The position numbers and the translations under genes are program-made. From positions 35,867,063-35,931,062 of the forward strand of contig OY986437.1 of NCBI GenBank assembly GCA_963920525.1: DNA of 64,000 nt, given 5' to 3'. This DNA is from Dichetophora obliterata (lineage: Eukaryota; Arthropoda; Insecta; Diptera; Sciomyzidae). Of the stretch, positions 11,633 to 23,083 are shown one piece after another; the stretch's first letter is position 1, and each line of letters starts with the position of its first letter. Under the pieces are notes generated by a model, which saw nothing but the letters and a program-made list of their open reading frames with translations, was not told the DNA's origin and did no database searches.

Positions 11633-12307
11633 ATGGGAAAACTCGTGTTGTACGGTGTCGAAGCAAGTCCACCTGTTAGGACCTGCAAATTAACCCTGCA
11701 TGCTCTGGGACTGCAATATGAATACAAGATAGTGAATCTTTTAGCTGGTGAGCAGAAGAACAAGGATTTTATAGCGAAAAATCCACAGCATACGGTGCCA
11801 CTGCTAGAAGATGATGGCAAATGTATATGGGATTCACACGCCATCTGCGCCTATCTAGTGCGCAAGTATGCCAAGGACGATATGCTATATCCCAAGGATT
11901 TCTATGCACGCGCTGTCGTCGATCAACGGCTGCACTTTGAGTCGGGCGTTATATTTCAAGGCTGCCTGCGTAATATTGCGATTCCTGCCTTCTATCAGAA
12001 TCAGAGCGAATTGCCGCGTGAAAAAGTTGATGGCATTTACGAGGCATTCGATTTTCTAGAAGCTTTCCTGGCAAAGGATCCGAAAAATACTTATATAGCA
12101 GGATCAAACTTGACAATTGCCGACTTTAGCTGCATTTCAACTGTGTCCAGCCTTATAGGGCTGGCACCATTGGATGCTGCCAAGTATCCGAAGCTGATTA
12201 AGTGGATGGACCGCCTGCAGAAGCTGCCATACTATGAGCAGGCCAACGGCAATGGAGCACAACAGTTGATTGAAATGTTTAGCACTAAAATAACAAAAAT
12301 TGTTTAA
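11633..12307 (+). CDS. Epsilon-class glutathione S-transferase (second copy)
   Basis: A complete intronless frame of 224 residues, paralogous to the GST at 5804-6472, with long identical blocks such as VVDQRLHFESGV and PYY-EANGNGA. The glutathione site is intact: Ser12 in ASPPVR, His53-Thr-Val-Pro56, Asp67-Ser68. The C-terminal substrate-binding helices differ more, for example SELPREKVDGIYEAF instead of the first copy's basic stretch, suggesting a different hydrophobic-substrate range. Same strand and tandem position indicate local duplication; the 5.2-kb gap between them is swollen by transposon debris. Cytosolic detoxification enzyme by family. Orthology to a particular Drosophila GstE gene is not assigned. 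Confidence 0.96.
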   Translation: MGKLVLYGVEASPPVRTCKLTLHALGLQYEYKIVNLLAGEQKNKDFIAKNPQHTVPLLEDDGKCIWDSHAICAYLVRKYAKDDMLYPKDFYARAVVDQRLHFESGVIFQGCLRNIAIPAFYQNQSELPREKVDGIYEAFDFLEAFLAKDPKNTYIAGSNLTIADFSCISTVSSLIGLAPLDAAKYPKLIKWMDRLQKLPYYEQANGNGAQQLIEMFSTKITKIV

Positions 12308-12347
12308 ATGAAAAATTTGTAAAAAATATATAAAGAGCGTAGTATGC

Positions 12348-12353
12348 AATAAA
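12348..12353 (+). other. Poly(A) signal of second GST
   Basis: AATAAA lies 41 bases after the stop codon, a normal spacing for a short 3' untranslated region. Confidence 0.6.
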
Positions 12354-12411
12354 ATTAGCGCTTACCTGATGATTTTTGTTATTTTTGTAAATGATTTTTT
12401 TCCATCAATCA

Positions 12412-12444
12412 GGTGTCGGTGTCGGTGTCGGTGTTAGTGTCGGC
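12412..12444. repeat. GTGTCG hexanucleotide microsatellite
   Basis: About five copies of GTGTCG with one substitution, just past the second GST poly(A) signal. Confidence 0.9.
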
Positions 12445-12629
12445 AAGCAGATAGCTTTTGTAATCAAAACGATTAAGTTTTGAAATACTTAGTTGCAAAT
12501 AAAAACTTATTAAATATTACATTATTAGCAACATTTTACGACAGTGATGCTCGTGAAATTTAATCATGAATTCAATTTTAATCTGTTATATTTAACGTGT
12601 TGAATTTTAAAACATGTTGTTTTGACTAA

Positions 12630-13560
12630 GGCATCCAATCCCGGGATCCCGGGCTTTTTAGTCCCGACAGTCCCGGGATTGTAAGTGATTGCCTACACTG
12701 CAAAAAAATTCCAAAATATTACAACAAAAATTCAATGATACTACCTAAGAGAAATCTGAATGTGATTTTAAAAAAATATTAAAGTGAAAACCTTTCTTAA
12801 ACTATCTGTACAAAATAACACAATGTGTGAAACACATGATACTTCCTAAAGAAATACTGAAATGTGATTTTAATAATACAAAAAACACATGAATTACAAA
12901 ATATAAAAATATACACCTTTCTTAAACTAAATGTACAAAATATTACAAAATACTAACTTAGAAAAACTAAAATGTAACCTTAAAAAATTAAAAGAAAAAC
13001 TTCCTTAAACAAGCTTTAAAAAAATCACACAATTCTTAGTTAGACATACTAAAATTAATATAATATTTTATTTTTTGTTTGTTTATATATTTTTAAGAAC
13101 CTTCTGAATGATCTCATTTAAGTATTTTTTTTAAATGAATTGATCTTTGTTTTTCAGAGATAAACATTACATACTATCCAAACATTAAATCAAAACTCCG
13201 TTTTTAGTTTTTTAAATATTTTGCAATATTTTGTGTTGTAAAACAAGGCATAACTAATAACAAGATTGATTAATATAGGTTAAGTCACTTGAGAGAAAAG
13301 CACTATTTTTTTCGCCTTTATTAGAACTGTGAAAGTAGCTGTTAGCTAAAAATTGTACAGATTCAGGTTTTTTTCTTGATTTCCTTTCATCTATTCTGAC
13401 AGTTCGACCGAGCTTCTCGCAAGTGACTTAACCTTTATTATTCAACCTTGTTTTGGAACTTCAATTAAGTCTTCCGAAAAATTCGTTTTCGAAGGTTTGT
13501 CAATCCAGGGATTGTGTTTTTAAAATCCCGAAATCCCGGGATTGTCAATTCGTCCCGAAA
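12630..13560. repeat. Region bounded by CCCGGGATT-rich ends
   Basis: CAATCCCGGGAT words at about 12638 and inverted forms (ATCCCGGGATTG) near 13530-13545 suggest imperfect terminal repeats of one element of about 0.9 kb. The GC-rich ends contrast with an AT-rich interior that has loose tandem repeats (ACACATGA, CTTTCTTAAAC). A separate MITE lies inside at 13278-13433. Class unknown. Confidence 0.4.
13278..13433. mobile_element. MITE with GGTTAAGTCACTTGAGAG ends
   Basis: Inverted ends of about 17 bp (GGTTAAGTCACTTG / CAAGTGACTTAACC). The interior contains GACAGTTCGACCGAGCT, which is shared with the related copy at 23083-23228. Confidence 0.8.
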
Positions 13561-14117
13561 TGGAACGTTTTTAACGTTTTAAAACTTTTTTCGAAAATGG
13601 TTAAAAAAGACGGTGCCGAGACATAGCCCCAAGGGACATAATCCCAAATTTCAAATTTTCATTTTCAATGTTCAATTTGGGATTATGTCCTCAAAAAAAG
13701 GGGACATAGTCCCCAAAAAAAAATAGGACATATTCCCAACATGAATTTGGGATTATGACCGCCATAAAAGGGGATATAATCCCAAATAAAAGTTTTGCAT
13801 TCTTCTTTGTAAAAATGTTTATATTAAGGCCGCATTTATTGTAGTGGACGCTCATATATTGTTATTTATATTACTATTATATTTAAATTGGATTAATAAA
13901 TTGTTTTTGTTTATAATTAAAAAAAATTAATGTTTAACTTGTATACTTACTTAAGTTTTAAAGTAAGATAAATATGCCTGAATTGACAACTTTCCGTACA
14001 AATTCAAATTATTTCATTGTAAACAAATGTATTTGACTTTGTATGGAATGGTGATAGCAACTTGAATTTTTCAAATAACTTTTTACTAATTTACTTAAAT
14101 ACTAAAAGAAGCGCCGG

Positions 14118-14335
14118 CGCTATGAAAAATCGCCCAATGAAAAATCGCCAAAAAAATAAAAAACCGTCCAAATGAAAAATGGCCCAAAAAATTAAATGAA
14201 AAATCTCCCAAAAAAAAAATGCAAAATCACCGAAAACTGTTTAAAGAAAATGAAAAATCACCTAAATTTCATTTTATGACCGAAAAAATTAAATGAAAAA
14301 TCACCCAAAAGAAATGAAAAATGACCCAATTTTTA
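14118..14335. repeat. Minisatellite, ATGAAAAATCGCCCAA-like unit
   Basis: Around ten imperfect copies of a 15-22 bp unit (variants ATGAAAAATGGCCCAA, ATGAAAAATCACCCAA) inside the foldback element. Confidence 0.8.
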
Positions 14336-14678
14336 AATAATATTTCAATGTTTAATTGACAAAAATAATCTAACAAAAATTAATATGATTATTAATTTCA
14401 TAAATTAGGAAGCACTGCTTTATCAACACAATTTAGTTAAGATCGTATTTAGATCAATTTGCTCCAGCCTTAAAACTTAAACTAAATGTACTTAGTTTTC
14501 TCTTTTTAATAGGCGGCCTTCGTCAGCTGCTTAGGGATTACAACCCTCAGTAAGTCCAACACCGGCTTCGCTGTCTACAAGGCGAAATTATTTTATCGTA
14601 AAAAAAACCACAAAAAACTGATTTGACCTTGTTGATGTTGCTATCACTATTTCGTACAAGGGCAAATCATTTTCTCTT

Positions 14679-14936
14679 ATATCTGTATTAAGAAAAAATG
14701 GCTTAAGTCGACTTAAGATTGATATGAGCTATTGATGCAGCTGTGTTCCACGCATATAGCACTATAAACACACAAAATCTGGTAAGATCAGCTTTAAGCA
14801 TGACCTTAGAAAAAGTTATGGCACTAAATTAAAAGACCCTTTCATATAACTTATATGGCGATTGAAAACTTTGAAGCAAGATTTCTCGAAACTTTGAAAT
14901 CAGACTTAAGCTGTTATTGCTTATCGACACAGATAT
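14679..14936. mobile_element. MITE, ATATCTGT ends, copy 1
   Basis: About 258 bp, sharing the word CCTTTCATATAACTTATATG with the copy at 62876-63130. The right end ACTTAAGCTGTTATTGCTTA is intact; the left end is degraded compared with the other copy. Confidence 0.75.
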
Positions 14937-15116
14937 TAGTATTTGTTAAAACCAGTTGGGATAATGACCTCTTAAAAGCGGACATAATCCCAAGAGGTCA
15001 GAACCCCCATTAAGCGGTCATAATCCCCAATCCAATTTTTGAGATTATATCATCTTTTAAAGCGGTCATAATCCCAAATTTGAATCACATAGCCCTTGGA
15101 GCTATGTCCCGGCACC

Positions 15117-16202
15117 AAGAAGACACATAATAGGGACTCTTGTGGGTTGAATTTTCACTATAGGTCTGAAAACACATCAACTATGTCAAAGACATATATT
15201 TCGTAGTTTTCTTACTTTTTCAAGTGAATCTGCTTAGGTGGCGATTTGACATTGAGGGTACATTTTTTCGTCTTGTAAAATTTTTCGAATCTCGTCACGC
15301 TTTTGTGTACACGAGCAATGAATAATATTTGCTATTTTATTTTTTTTATGGAAACCACCAGAAGGGTGGCAGATAGAGTGTAGCTGTGCTCACAAGAAAT
15401 GTTGAGAGAGAAAAATTAATAGGACCAGCTCATACATTTTATATAATGGAATACATTTTACATACATTTTTATAATGATATGAATTATAATAGACATTTT
15501 TTTCAATTTTTGGGTTTTTTCGTATGGAGACCGCAGAAGGGTGGTAGATAGAAGGAAGAAATGTTAAAGGGGAAAAATTACGTTTGACCTCTCCTAGGGA
15601 ATTTTTAATGCAAATTTGTTCATCAACGGTTTATCAACAAATTTGCATTAAAAATAACCAAAATGTTCTTGAGCTTTGTCTATAAAATGAAAACTCCCTT
15701 TTCCGATTCCGCGTGAAAAATTATTTATGATAGGGCTGAATGTATCTTTTATCCGATTTCCAAAGTTTATAACTCGTTGAGAAGTTAATAAAGTCACATT
15801 TAAGAAAGTTATGAGCATCTGAATTCTAAAAAAATGTAAGTCAACATTGATAATAAATATCTCTAATATTAAATCAATTTTTTTTAAATTTTATGATGTA
15901 ATTTTTTTTAATGATAAAGTTTTATATTGACTTGATTTTTTATCTTGTCATTGTACTTGATTACTCAATGCAAACGCAACTAATTTTTCATTTTAAATTA
16001 CCACACGTAACAGTTATCTTTTGGTGTGGTACCATTACATAACGGTTTTTGTATCATTGATACATACATACAGTCATACAGTCTCTTTTTCAAGATGCTA
16101 TTGACTTTGGACATCGGTTAAGAGATAAATAAAATATAGAGTAAGACGTAATGACACATATTTTCAAGTTTTCACTTTCTGGCTCCGAAGAGGGGAGGGA
16201 GA
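15117..16202. other. Intergenic DNA, no gene seen
   Basis: Two related stretches of about 75 bp (15348 and 15520, sharing AGAAGGGTGG and AGAAATGTT) form a direct repeat. The GAAAAATTATTTATGA repeat half-copy is at about 15715. Nothing coding. Confidence 0.5.
15602..15655. repeat. Perfect small hairpin
   Basis: TTTTTAATGCAAATTTGTT and its exact inverse are separated by 16 bases, giving a 19-bp stem. Pairing does not extend beyond it. Likely a transposon footprint or tiny MITE. Confidence 0.6.
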
Positions 16203-16352
16203 GGTGAGCCTCATTTATAAAGTTTTATACTGGCCTAGTCAAGGAGAATCACCACCCGAGGGAATTAATGCTATATCTGCTGCATTTTGTATATAAGTCA
16301 TGCAGCTTTAAATATAATTATACAGGTGTCCCTATGTCTTTGCACATCACTG
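16203..16352. mobile_element. Single arm of the 48-kb palindrome family
   Basis: Shares CACCACCCGAGGGAAT and CATGCAGCTTTAAATATA with the ends of the palindrome at 48186-49055, and ends CATCACTG followed by TA. The matching opposite arm is absent here, so this is a truncated copy. Confidence 0.7.
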
Positions 16353-16763
16353 TATATCTCATATTTTAGTTACCACAAACCAATAAAATCAGTATTGCAG
16401 ATTGAAGCACCAACCAATAAGAGTGTAAATTTTAAATAAACAGAAAATATTTTATGCAAATTTAATATTGTATTTCTTATGAGATGCTCTCTCTTTCTCT
16501 CTATATCTTTCACAAAAATCTCTTTTCTTAATTTTAAGAAGTTTCTTTTTTGTACATTACACACACTAAATTCTTTATTTCGTATCTTAATTTAGAGTAA
16601 ATTAAAAACCTTTATTAAAAACTTACTCAGATGTAAGCAAACTTTTAAAACGCTATTACAAGTATTATTTTTTTAACTCCTCTACCAGAATCCATACATT
16701 GAAGACTGTAATATTGGAAAAAGGCGAAAATTTTCGAACAGTGTTATCTAAAAACTAGTAAGG

Positions 16764-17250
16764 AATTATCTTCGACTGAACCGAAGTTAAAATGCCCCAC
16801 GGCCATATTTTAGTTTATTCGAAGTCTTGCATGTTGTATTATTCTGATGACGTCACTTTTATAGGGCGTGGTTTTTATTCAAATATTTAACATTTGAAAA
16901 AAAAATTCCTAAATATTCCTAAAAAATTCCTGAAAACTAAAATTCCTTTTTATTTATTAAAGCTTATGTGCGCAATATCAACTTTAAACATTATTTTTTT
17001 TTTTTTTTTAATTTATAAAGGTTTTACTATTATGATGACGTCACTTTGTAGGAGAGGTTTCAGTTTTTTTTAACAAAATTTCAAATATCGAATGCATAGT
17101 TAAGATTTAAACTAGTTTTTAAAATTTTAAGCCATTGTACTCATTTTTTGTGGAGTTTAAAGAGATTTTTCAGTTTTCATAAAGTAACTTTGTATGGGAG
17201 ATAGACGTGGTTTCCATTTGATTTTTAAAAATTTCATACTCAACGATGAT
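16764..17250. repeat. Dispersed repeat, GGGAGGTAG family, copy 2
   Basis: Begins AAGGAATTATCTTCGACTG, runs through TGATGACGTCACTTT modules and ends near GGGAGATAGACGTGGTTTCC. Closely parallels 25587-26000 and, inverted, 33180-33735. Contains two internal TGATGACGTCACTTTGTA-type modules about 180 bp apart. Confidence 0.8.
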
Positions 17251-19432
17251 AACTTATATTTTTAAAGATTTTCAAGACACTTTTACAAAAAAAAATTTTT
17301 TTTTATATTCACTTTATCTTACACCAAAAATTTTTTACATTATTAAATTAAAACTATTCAAGATTTATCACCGACATTTTGGTCCAAAAATATTTGTCCA
17401 TGAGGTAGAAAAGTTCAGTGCCGTGAAAGTACTTTTTGAAACCGGTGAACAAAATTGCTTTAAAATTACTCATCCGATTGCTACCAAATTTTTCACACTT
17501 TCTTAAGGACTCAATAAGGAGCGTTTAGCCGTTCGATTTTTTTTATACATATTTTTTGATTTATAACCTAAAACGACATCAATTTTCCTCAAATTAATAT
17601 TTTTCAAAAATCAAAAATTAAATCCCCAAGAACTTTTTACTTAACCGAAAAAAATTTCAGATGAAACAGTCTACAGATATCTTGCTCATCGCAAATTTAA
17701 GGTACATGATGGCATTACACTTTTTTAATTTATCGACGAATATTTTTAGACCGAAATGTCAGGGATAAATCTTGAATAGTTATAATTTAATAATATAAAA
17801 AAATGTTGGTCTAAAATAAAATAAAGCTCAAAAAAAAGTTTTCTAAAATATTCTTGTTTTGCAAAAAACTCCCGGAGGCCCTTAATATATTTAAAATATT
17901 ACAGTTTCTACTATAACAAATAGAAACAACTGTTTTATTTCAACTGTGATACTTTTATAAGAATAGTTGCATCACAAAAGAATGTTTTAATCCGACTTCT
18001 GGACTAAATGTAGTTATTCCCCATCAAAACATTCTTAAAAAAAATATCTCACATTAGATTTCTACAACTGAAATGAGAAATTTTAAAAAATATTCAGAGG
18101 ACAAGTGGCGTAAGTCCAATTTTTTTAAAAGTTATTTCTTTTATGAAATGAAGAATATTTTTTACAATATTCTTCATCATTTTTGGGTATTATTTACTTT
18201 GTTTTTTACAATATGAATAGCTTGACCTAGCTATTTATGCTCTTGACCTAACTTTTAAGCAAAACTGAGTTCCTTATACTCGGAATTTCTTATAAGAATT
18301 TTCCTAAAGTTCGATTTTCGAATTATGAAATTAAAAACAATTTCATCAAAAAGCTTTTAATCAATATAAAGATATTTAAATGATAGGCAAATATTTTTTT
18401 AAATGTGCTCAAAACAGTACTAATGGAAAATATCTAGTATAAATTTACTATCGCTGTTAATAGTTATTATCTATTTTTCTCTTATATTTGTTTTGTGCAG
18501 TTAATCCTTTTTAGGAACAAAAGCTCAATTAAAAAACTATTTGTTCATATCGTAATAGATTTTAATTTTTTTTTTAAACAAATTGTTGTAGAATATCTTT
18601 GGAAGAAAGTCTTGATTATACATACTACAAAATATTTTTTACAAAAATACACAATTTTTTTAAAATATATTTACAAACATAACAATTGAGGTTATTACAA
18701 AAGGACACTTACAGTTTGATTACAATACAAATGCAAGCATTTTATTTTTTTTTTAAAAAGCTTTCTGTGAAACATTCTATAGCAAGCAAATTAACGATTT
18801 ACAACAAAATCTTTATATTCGATATAAAGAAACTGCTCCTATTTACTTAACTAAAACAATTTTGAAATGCTTCATAACTTTTAATTCCATCAGACAAATT
18901 TTTTAAAAACTAGACAATGCAGTTGAGGTAAATTTCTCCTTATTTATATAAAATCGTTATTTCTCAAGTGGTACGAGTCATAGTTAATAATGCTTGATGA
19001 ACGCACTTTTTTCTTTCTTCATGTTGATTAATCTACACATGTTGATTAAATTGATTTTGAAAAAGTTGTGCCAATACATCTTGCAACAAAAATTCTGTCA
19101 GACCCTTTTGTGCTATAAAAATATTTTCGTTATCAGCTCAGCTTGTAATCAGACAAATAAAATAATCAAATAATCGAACTAAAATTAAGTAAGGAAAATA
19201 AAGAAATAACACTGTTGAGGAAAGAAAAACTGTAATGAAAATATTGATTTACCTCAACTGCGGCATGAAAGCGTTGTACGCCAAACGCAACGCTTTGTAG
19301 TCATGCTTTAAGCAAATCGTAAAACAAAGTGAGTTGCAGAATGTTGATAAGCTTAACTATAAAATCATTAAACAAAGGGAATCGAAAACCTCGTGTTGCG
19401 CCTAAAAAGCCATAAAGCTATCTGACATCATC
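17251..19432. other. AT-rich DNA downstream of imd, no gene seen
   Basis: Strongly AT-rich with homopolymer runs. No recognisable protein or RNA gene. The imd 3' untranslated region presumably lies at the right edge; AATAAA on the minus strand was not assigned with confidence. Confidence 0.55.
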
Positions 19433-20388
19433 TTATCTCGACGTTTTTCGCTGTGCATTGGATTTAAAAACAAGTTTCATGCGTTGCACGCACTCGCGAT
19501 GTTGCATCTCCCAGAGTAAGGTGGTTATGCGTGCAACGGTAGCTTCACCATCGTCTGCATTGCGTAGCCACTGCAGCAGCAGCTGGTAGATTACCTGTGA
19601 CACACAACATGTGAAAATGCCTCGATTTATACTAATCAGTAACTTACTTCTTTAATGCCGCCATGCATTTGATGATCGATAATGGCCTGTTCGATTTGTC
19701 CCTCAGAGTGGCCCAGATTGCGCATTACCAGCTTCCAGCCTTCACCCAAATGTGTAGCTATGGTATCTAGCATACGATGGTCAGGCTCCTCCTGAGATTG
19801 CATCATGGCCACTACGCTGGTGGTCTTGCGCGGTGTCTGTCGTTTCTGTGTCTCACCCGAAGCACTGCAGGCGGTAGCAGCTGTTGCCGCCATCTCATCG
19901 ACGCCGGAACTTTTGCGTGAACTATTCGCACTTAAGTTGTTGTTGAAGTTGTAAACTGAGCCGAAATGCAGCTGGTTGACATTAGAGAATTGCATTACCA
20001 GCTGCTGTTGCGCATTGTGCACATTCATGGTGTTGGAGGTGGTGATGGCGTTGCTGCCAGCATTGGGCAACATTGCAACTTCGCCTCCGTTTCCCATCTG
20101 GTCAACAGGCACAACATCACGCATTGAATTGTAGTTGGGATCGGAAAGTTCACGCACTACATCTGCAGTCATGTCTGCGGATGCGCTTGGCGTGCTGCTG
20201 CTGCTGCTACCATGCAAATGTGCGGAGTAACCATTTGTGGTTGTCGCATCCTCATCATCCACTGGCAAGGCATCAGTTTCAAGTCTTCCTGCACTGGTGT
20301 TGCTATGTTTTGATTTTGTTGTTGCACTGTTCGCCGTCACTCCTGCAGCCGACTTGTTGCCAAAAAGGTTTGTCAGAAATTTAGACAT
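19433..20388 (-). CDS. imd: IMD, death-domain adaptor of the immune-deficiency pathway
   Basis: Two coding exons, 20388-19648 and 19594-19433, joined over a 53-bp intron (donor GTAAGT, acceptor CACAG), give 300 residues; Drosophila IMD has 273. IMD links PGRP receptors to FADD/Dredd and TAK1 in NF-kB/Relish signalling against Gram-negative bacteria. The caspase site is visible: LETD39 followed by ALPV40-43, matching the Drosophila LEKD/AAPV arrangement whose new N-terminus binds the DIAP2 BIR domains. Residues about 133-148 ([15 protein letters not shown]) sit where a cryptic RHIM-like amyloid motif is expected. The C-terminal death domain runs from about 205 to 290 and is split by the intron after GGIKE; exon 2 supplies [11 protein letters not shown] and the final helices. 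Low-complexity Ser/Thr/Asn linkers fill the middle. Without the splice the frame stops three residues after GGIKE. Start chosen as the first ATG, followed by the hydrophobic N-terminus. Confidence 0.95.
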
Positions 20389-20684
20389 TTTCCTGCTCTG
20401 TATTTGTGGTCTTTTGGATATCTTTGTTTGTTGCTCGTAACACGAATTTTAATTGTTAATTTTTCCAATGAGTTTCCACTTGGCCTCTGGAAAAACCAGA
20501 ATATTTTTTCACAATTAATTTCTTTTTTCTTTTTAAAGGTTTGTCACTTATTGCATTTTGAATGTCGAATTAAAAGTCGTCTGTGGCTGTGTTTTGTTGC
20601 AAATTGGAACATTCACAATGGTTCTTGACCATATTCACAAACAACTTTGAAAGCGTCATATGCAAACTGAATATAAAAACCATA

Positions 20685-21178
20685 GACCCCTTTTAAATTG
20701 ATCAAGACTTGAAGTCAAGTTTTTTTGACGTTCTCTTTTGAACTTGACGAAAGCTTTCACATTGGTCAAGACTTGAATTCAAGTTCTTGTCTTCTTTCCC
20801 TGTTTTCTAAAAATAAAACGAGATAGGTAGCAAGCAAATGAATTATAGTTTATTGAAATTTGCAAACTGAATTTTATTTTTTACCACGATAGAAGTTAAC
20901 AAAACGTTTTTGCTTAAAAATTGAATGCAAAATTAAATTATATTGAATGCAAAAAAATTTTAATGCAACTGTAGTCTAACAAACTCACATTGATATGCGA
21001 AAAATAAAATAAAAAGCACTGTCAACAACGCGAAAATAGCAAGAGGAACACGAAAAAACACGAAAAATTGCTGGTACAGCTTCAAGTTTCATTTTCCCTT
21101 CCGTCGCTTCCGATGTGCGGCGAATTGCCTACAAACTCTGAAACTTGACTTCAAGTCTTGACCAATATAAAAGGGGTC
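20685..21178. mobile_element. MITE about 300 bp upstream of imd
   Basis: Ends GACCCCTTTTAAATTG and CAATATAAAAGGGGTC are inverted, with flanking ATA on both sides (20682-20684, 21179-21181). The inner motif CAAGACTTGAAGTCAAG is repeated at the left end and inverted at the right. About 494 bp, no coding capacity. Confidence 0.85.
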
Positions 21179-21234
21179 ATAGAAGTAAAATATAAGGAAG
21201 CGGTGTTGTTGAAGTGAAAAACAAAAATTTGAGC

Positions 21235-21627
21235 ATGGCGAATAATAAGGTAGGGTAAGTAGCTGTGACAAGACCTATTGTTAATGTCAAAGTGTGTTTT
21301 AGAGTTGCCAGTTTTCTTTATTAATGTTACTTATGGGATAAACACTTGGAAAAGGAATTTTATGAAGGGTGAATAATATGATATGAGGATATATTATAAT
21401 TCTATAAATATTGTTTATAAGTAGAATAAGTCCGCTTCAAGCTTGCCTAAAACAAAAAACCTGTAATTCCCCGTTTTGCTTGTAAAGGATTTCATCAGAA
21501 ACGCTAAGACAAAGTATGGATTTTTCATTGGATTTTAATTCGTGATATGGCAGCACTATATATTATGATTTTGACATCAACAATAGGTCTTGTCAAAGCT
21601 ACTTATCCTATCTCATTATTCTGCCAT
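21235..21627. mobile_element. MITE with 58-bp inverted ends
   Basis: The left end begins CATGGCGAATAATAAGG and continues to GACAAGACCTATTGTTAATG; the right end is the inverse with a few mismatches and ends TATTCTGCCATG. About 393 bp, no transposase. Sits 56 bp from the preceding MITE. Confidence 0.85.
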
Positions 21628-22247
21628 GAATTGGAGTATTTTACAAACACTATGAAGTTGACACAAACACAAAAACATTCAAACAGGGCCGCATTTGGTG
21701 ATGTAGTAGAGAAAGACGTAAACTATTTTTCGTTTTTTAGATGTATGTTTACTAAGTAATTCTTATATAGCACCATTATACACTATGGTGCGTTACCAAT
21801 TTTTGACGTAGAATTTCATCTTACAGCTCGGTTTGTATGAGGGTCATTTTCACAAATTTTTTTCAGACGCAATTAGAAAGCTTAGTTGACACTTGGGGTA
21901 TACCTACAGCCTTTAATATTCATCGTACAAATTACAAATATATGCCAAACTATCAGTAAGAATACCAATAAAAATAATATATATCTTTGGATTTTGTCAC
22001 TCATTTAATAAAGTCACAAAACAGCAAAATCTAAGAAAAAAATTCATATTCATATTCGTCTCAGAAAAACACAAGCTACTTGAGTAGCTACTTCAGTAGC
22101 TGCTTATGCTGTTGTTGTTGTTCGTTTGGTTCGCAATCGTGTCGTTTGTTGTTTTGCTGCTTTTTTGTGATTGTTGTTATTTATATATATGTGAAATTTA
22201 CATATATAAATACACATTAGATGTTTTCGTTCAAGGTTCATTTATAA
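21628..22247. other. Gap between MITEs, no gene seen
   Basis: A TTG/TTC-rich stretch at 22100-22190 and AGCTACTTNAGTAGCT-type palindromic words near 22075. No recognised function. Confidence 0.5.
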
Positions 22248-22256
22248 GGTTGTGGC

Positions 22257-23083
22257 CAGTGATGTTCCTCGACGCGTCGTCTTTGAGCCTGTTCTCACGC
22301 GCCTTACGTTAGGCGGAGCATCGGATTAAATTTGACGTCTACAGGTAAGGTGGGAAGTGGGAAGGTGACAAGTTACGTGAGGCAGCATTTTCAAAAATTT
22401 TAAAAATTTTGCGATTCATTTTGACGTCTGTTACTTTGAAGTTTCATTGTGCCTCATTTTCCTCGTGGTTCTCTTATGTTTTAGCGCAAATAAATTTTGT
22501 TTTGCATTGGTTGGGTTTTCTGTTAGCGTTGCTGTTTAATTTAAGACTTACAAAGTAATGAATTCTCCGAAATTTAACACCACATTTATGGACTGTTCTC
22601 GGAATGCAAAATAAGGCGGGCTTAAAAAAGTCGGTAGTAAGAACACCTGACAGATGCATAGTGTCAAAATAACGCCATTACTCTGCCTTTTTTAAGGCGA
22701 GTGAGAACAGGGTCTTTGACTGTCGACATTTTGGTGTCGATAATGCAGAATGTGTCGACAATGTCGAGAATTGTGTAAACAATGTCAACAAAATGCAACA
22801 CTGCGAAAATGCAAGTTCCATTTAGATTATGCTGATTCTTAAAACCTTTTGAAAAGTTGTTTAATTAACACAAAGTAACAAATTTTACAATTAAACAAAC
22901 AAAAACCATGCCCAGAAGGCGTAAAAATAAAGAATACTTCGAACTCGGACTCAATTTAATTAAATATTACAATAAACATGCAGCCTCTTACCTTAATTAT
23001 CTACACGTCGTTAAAAGCAATTTTCTACACGACATTGTCGAATAGTTCTGTTGACATCAAATTGTCTACGCCGCACATCACTG
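22257..23083. mobile_element. hAT-like element (middle layer)
   Basis: Begins CAGTGATG and ends CATCACTG, with an exact 8-bp duplication GTTGTGGC on both sides (22249-22256 and 23084-23091), the hAT signature. Interior has GTGTCGACAATGTCGA repeats and no transposase. A diverged second copy of the interior lies at about 24765-25300. Confidence 0.88.
22287..22711. mobile_element. MITE with 8-bp duplication (inner layer)
   Basis: Inverted ends CCTGTTCTCACGCGCCTTA and AAGGCGAGTGAGAACAGG, flanked by exact GTCTTTGA (22279-22286 and 22712-22719). About 425 bp, inserted inside the CAGTGATG element. No coding capacity. Confidence 0.9.

Larger units (their letters stand above)
13612..15116. mobile_element. 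Foldback-type element with iterated subterminal motif
   Basis: Ends are GGTGCCGAGACATAGC and its inverse GCTATGTCCCGGCACC. Both arms then repeat a GGGATTATG-xCC motif several times in inverted orientation. The flanks AAAAAGAC and AAGAAGAC form an 8-bp duplication with one mismatch. The body contains a minisatellite and an inserted MITE and no transposase. Confidence 0.7.
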
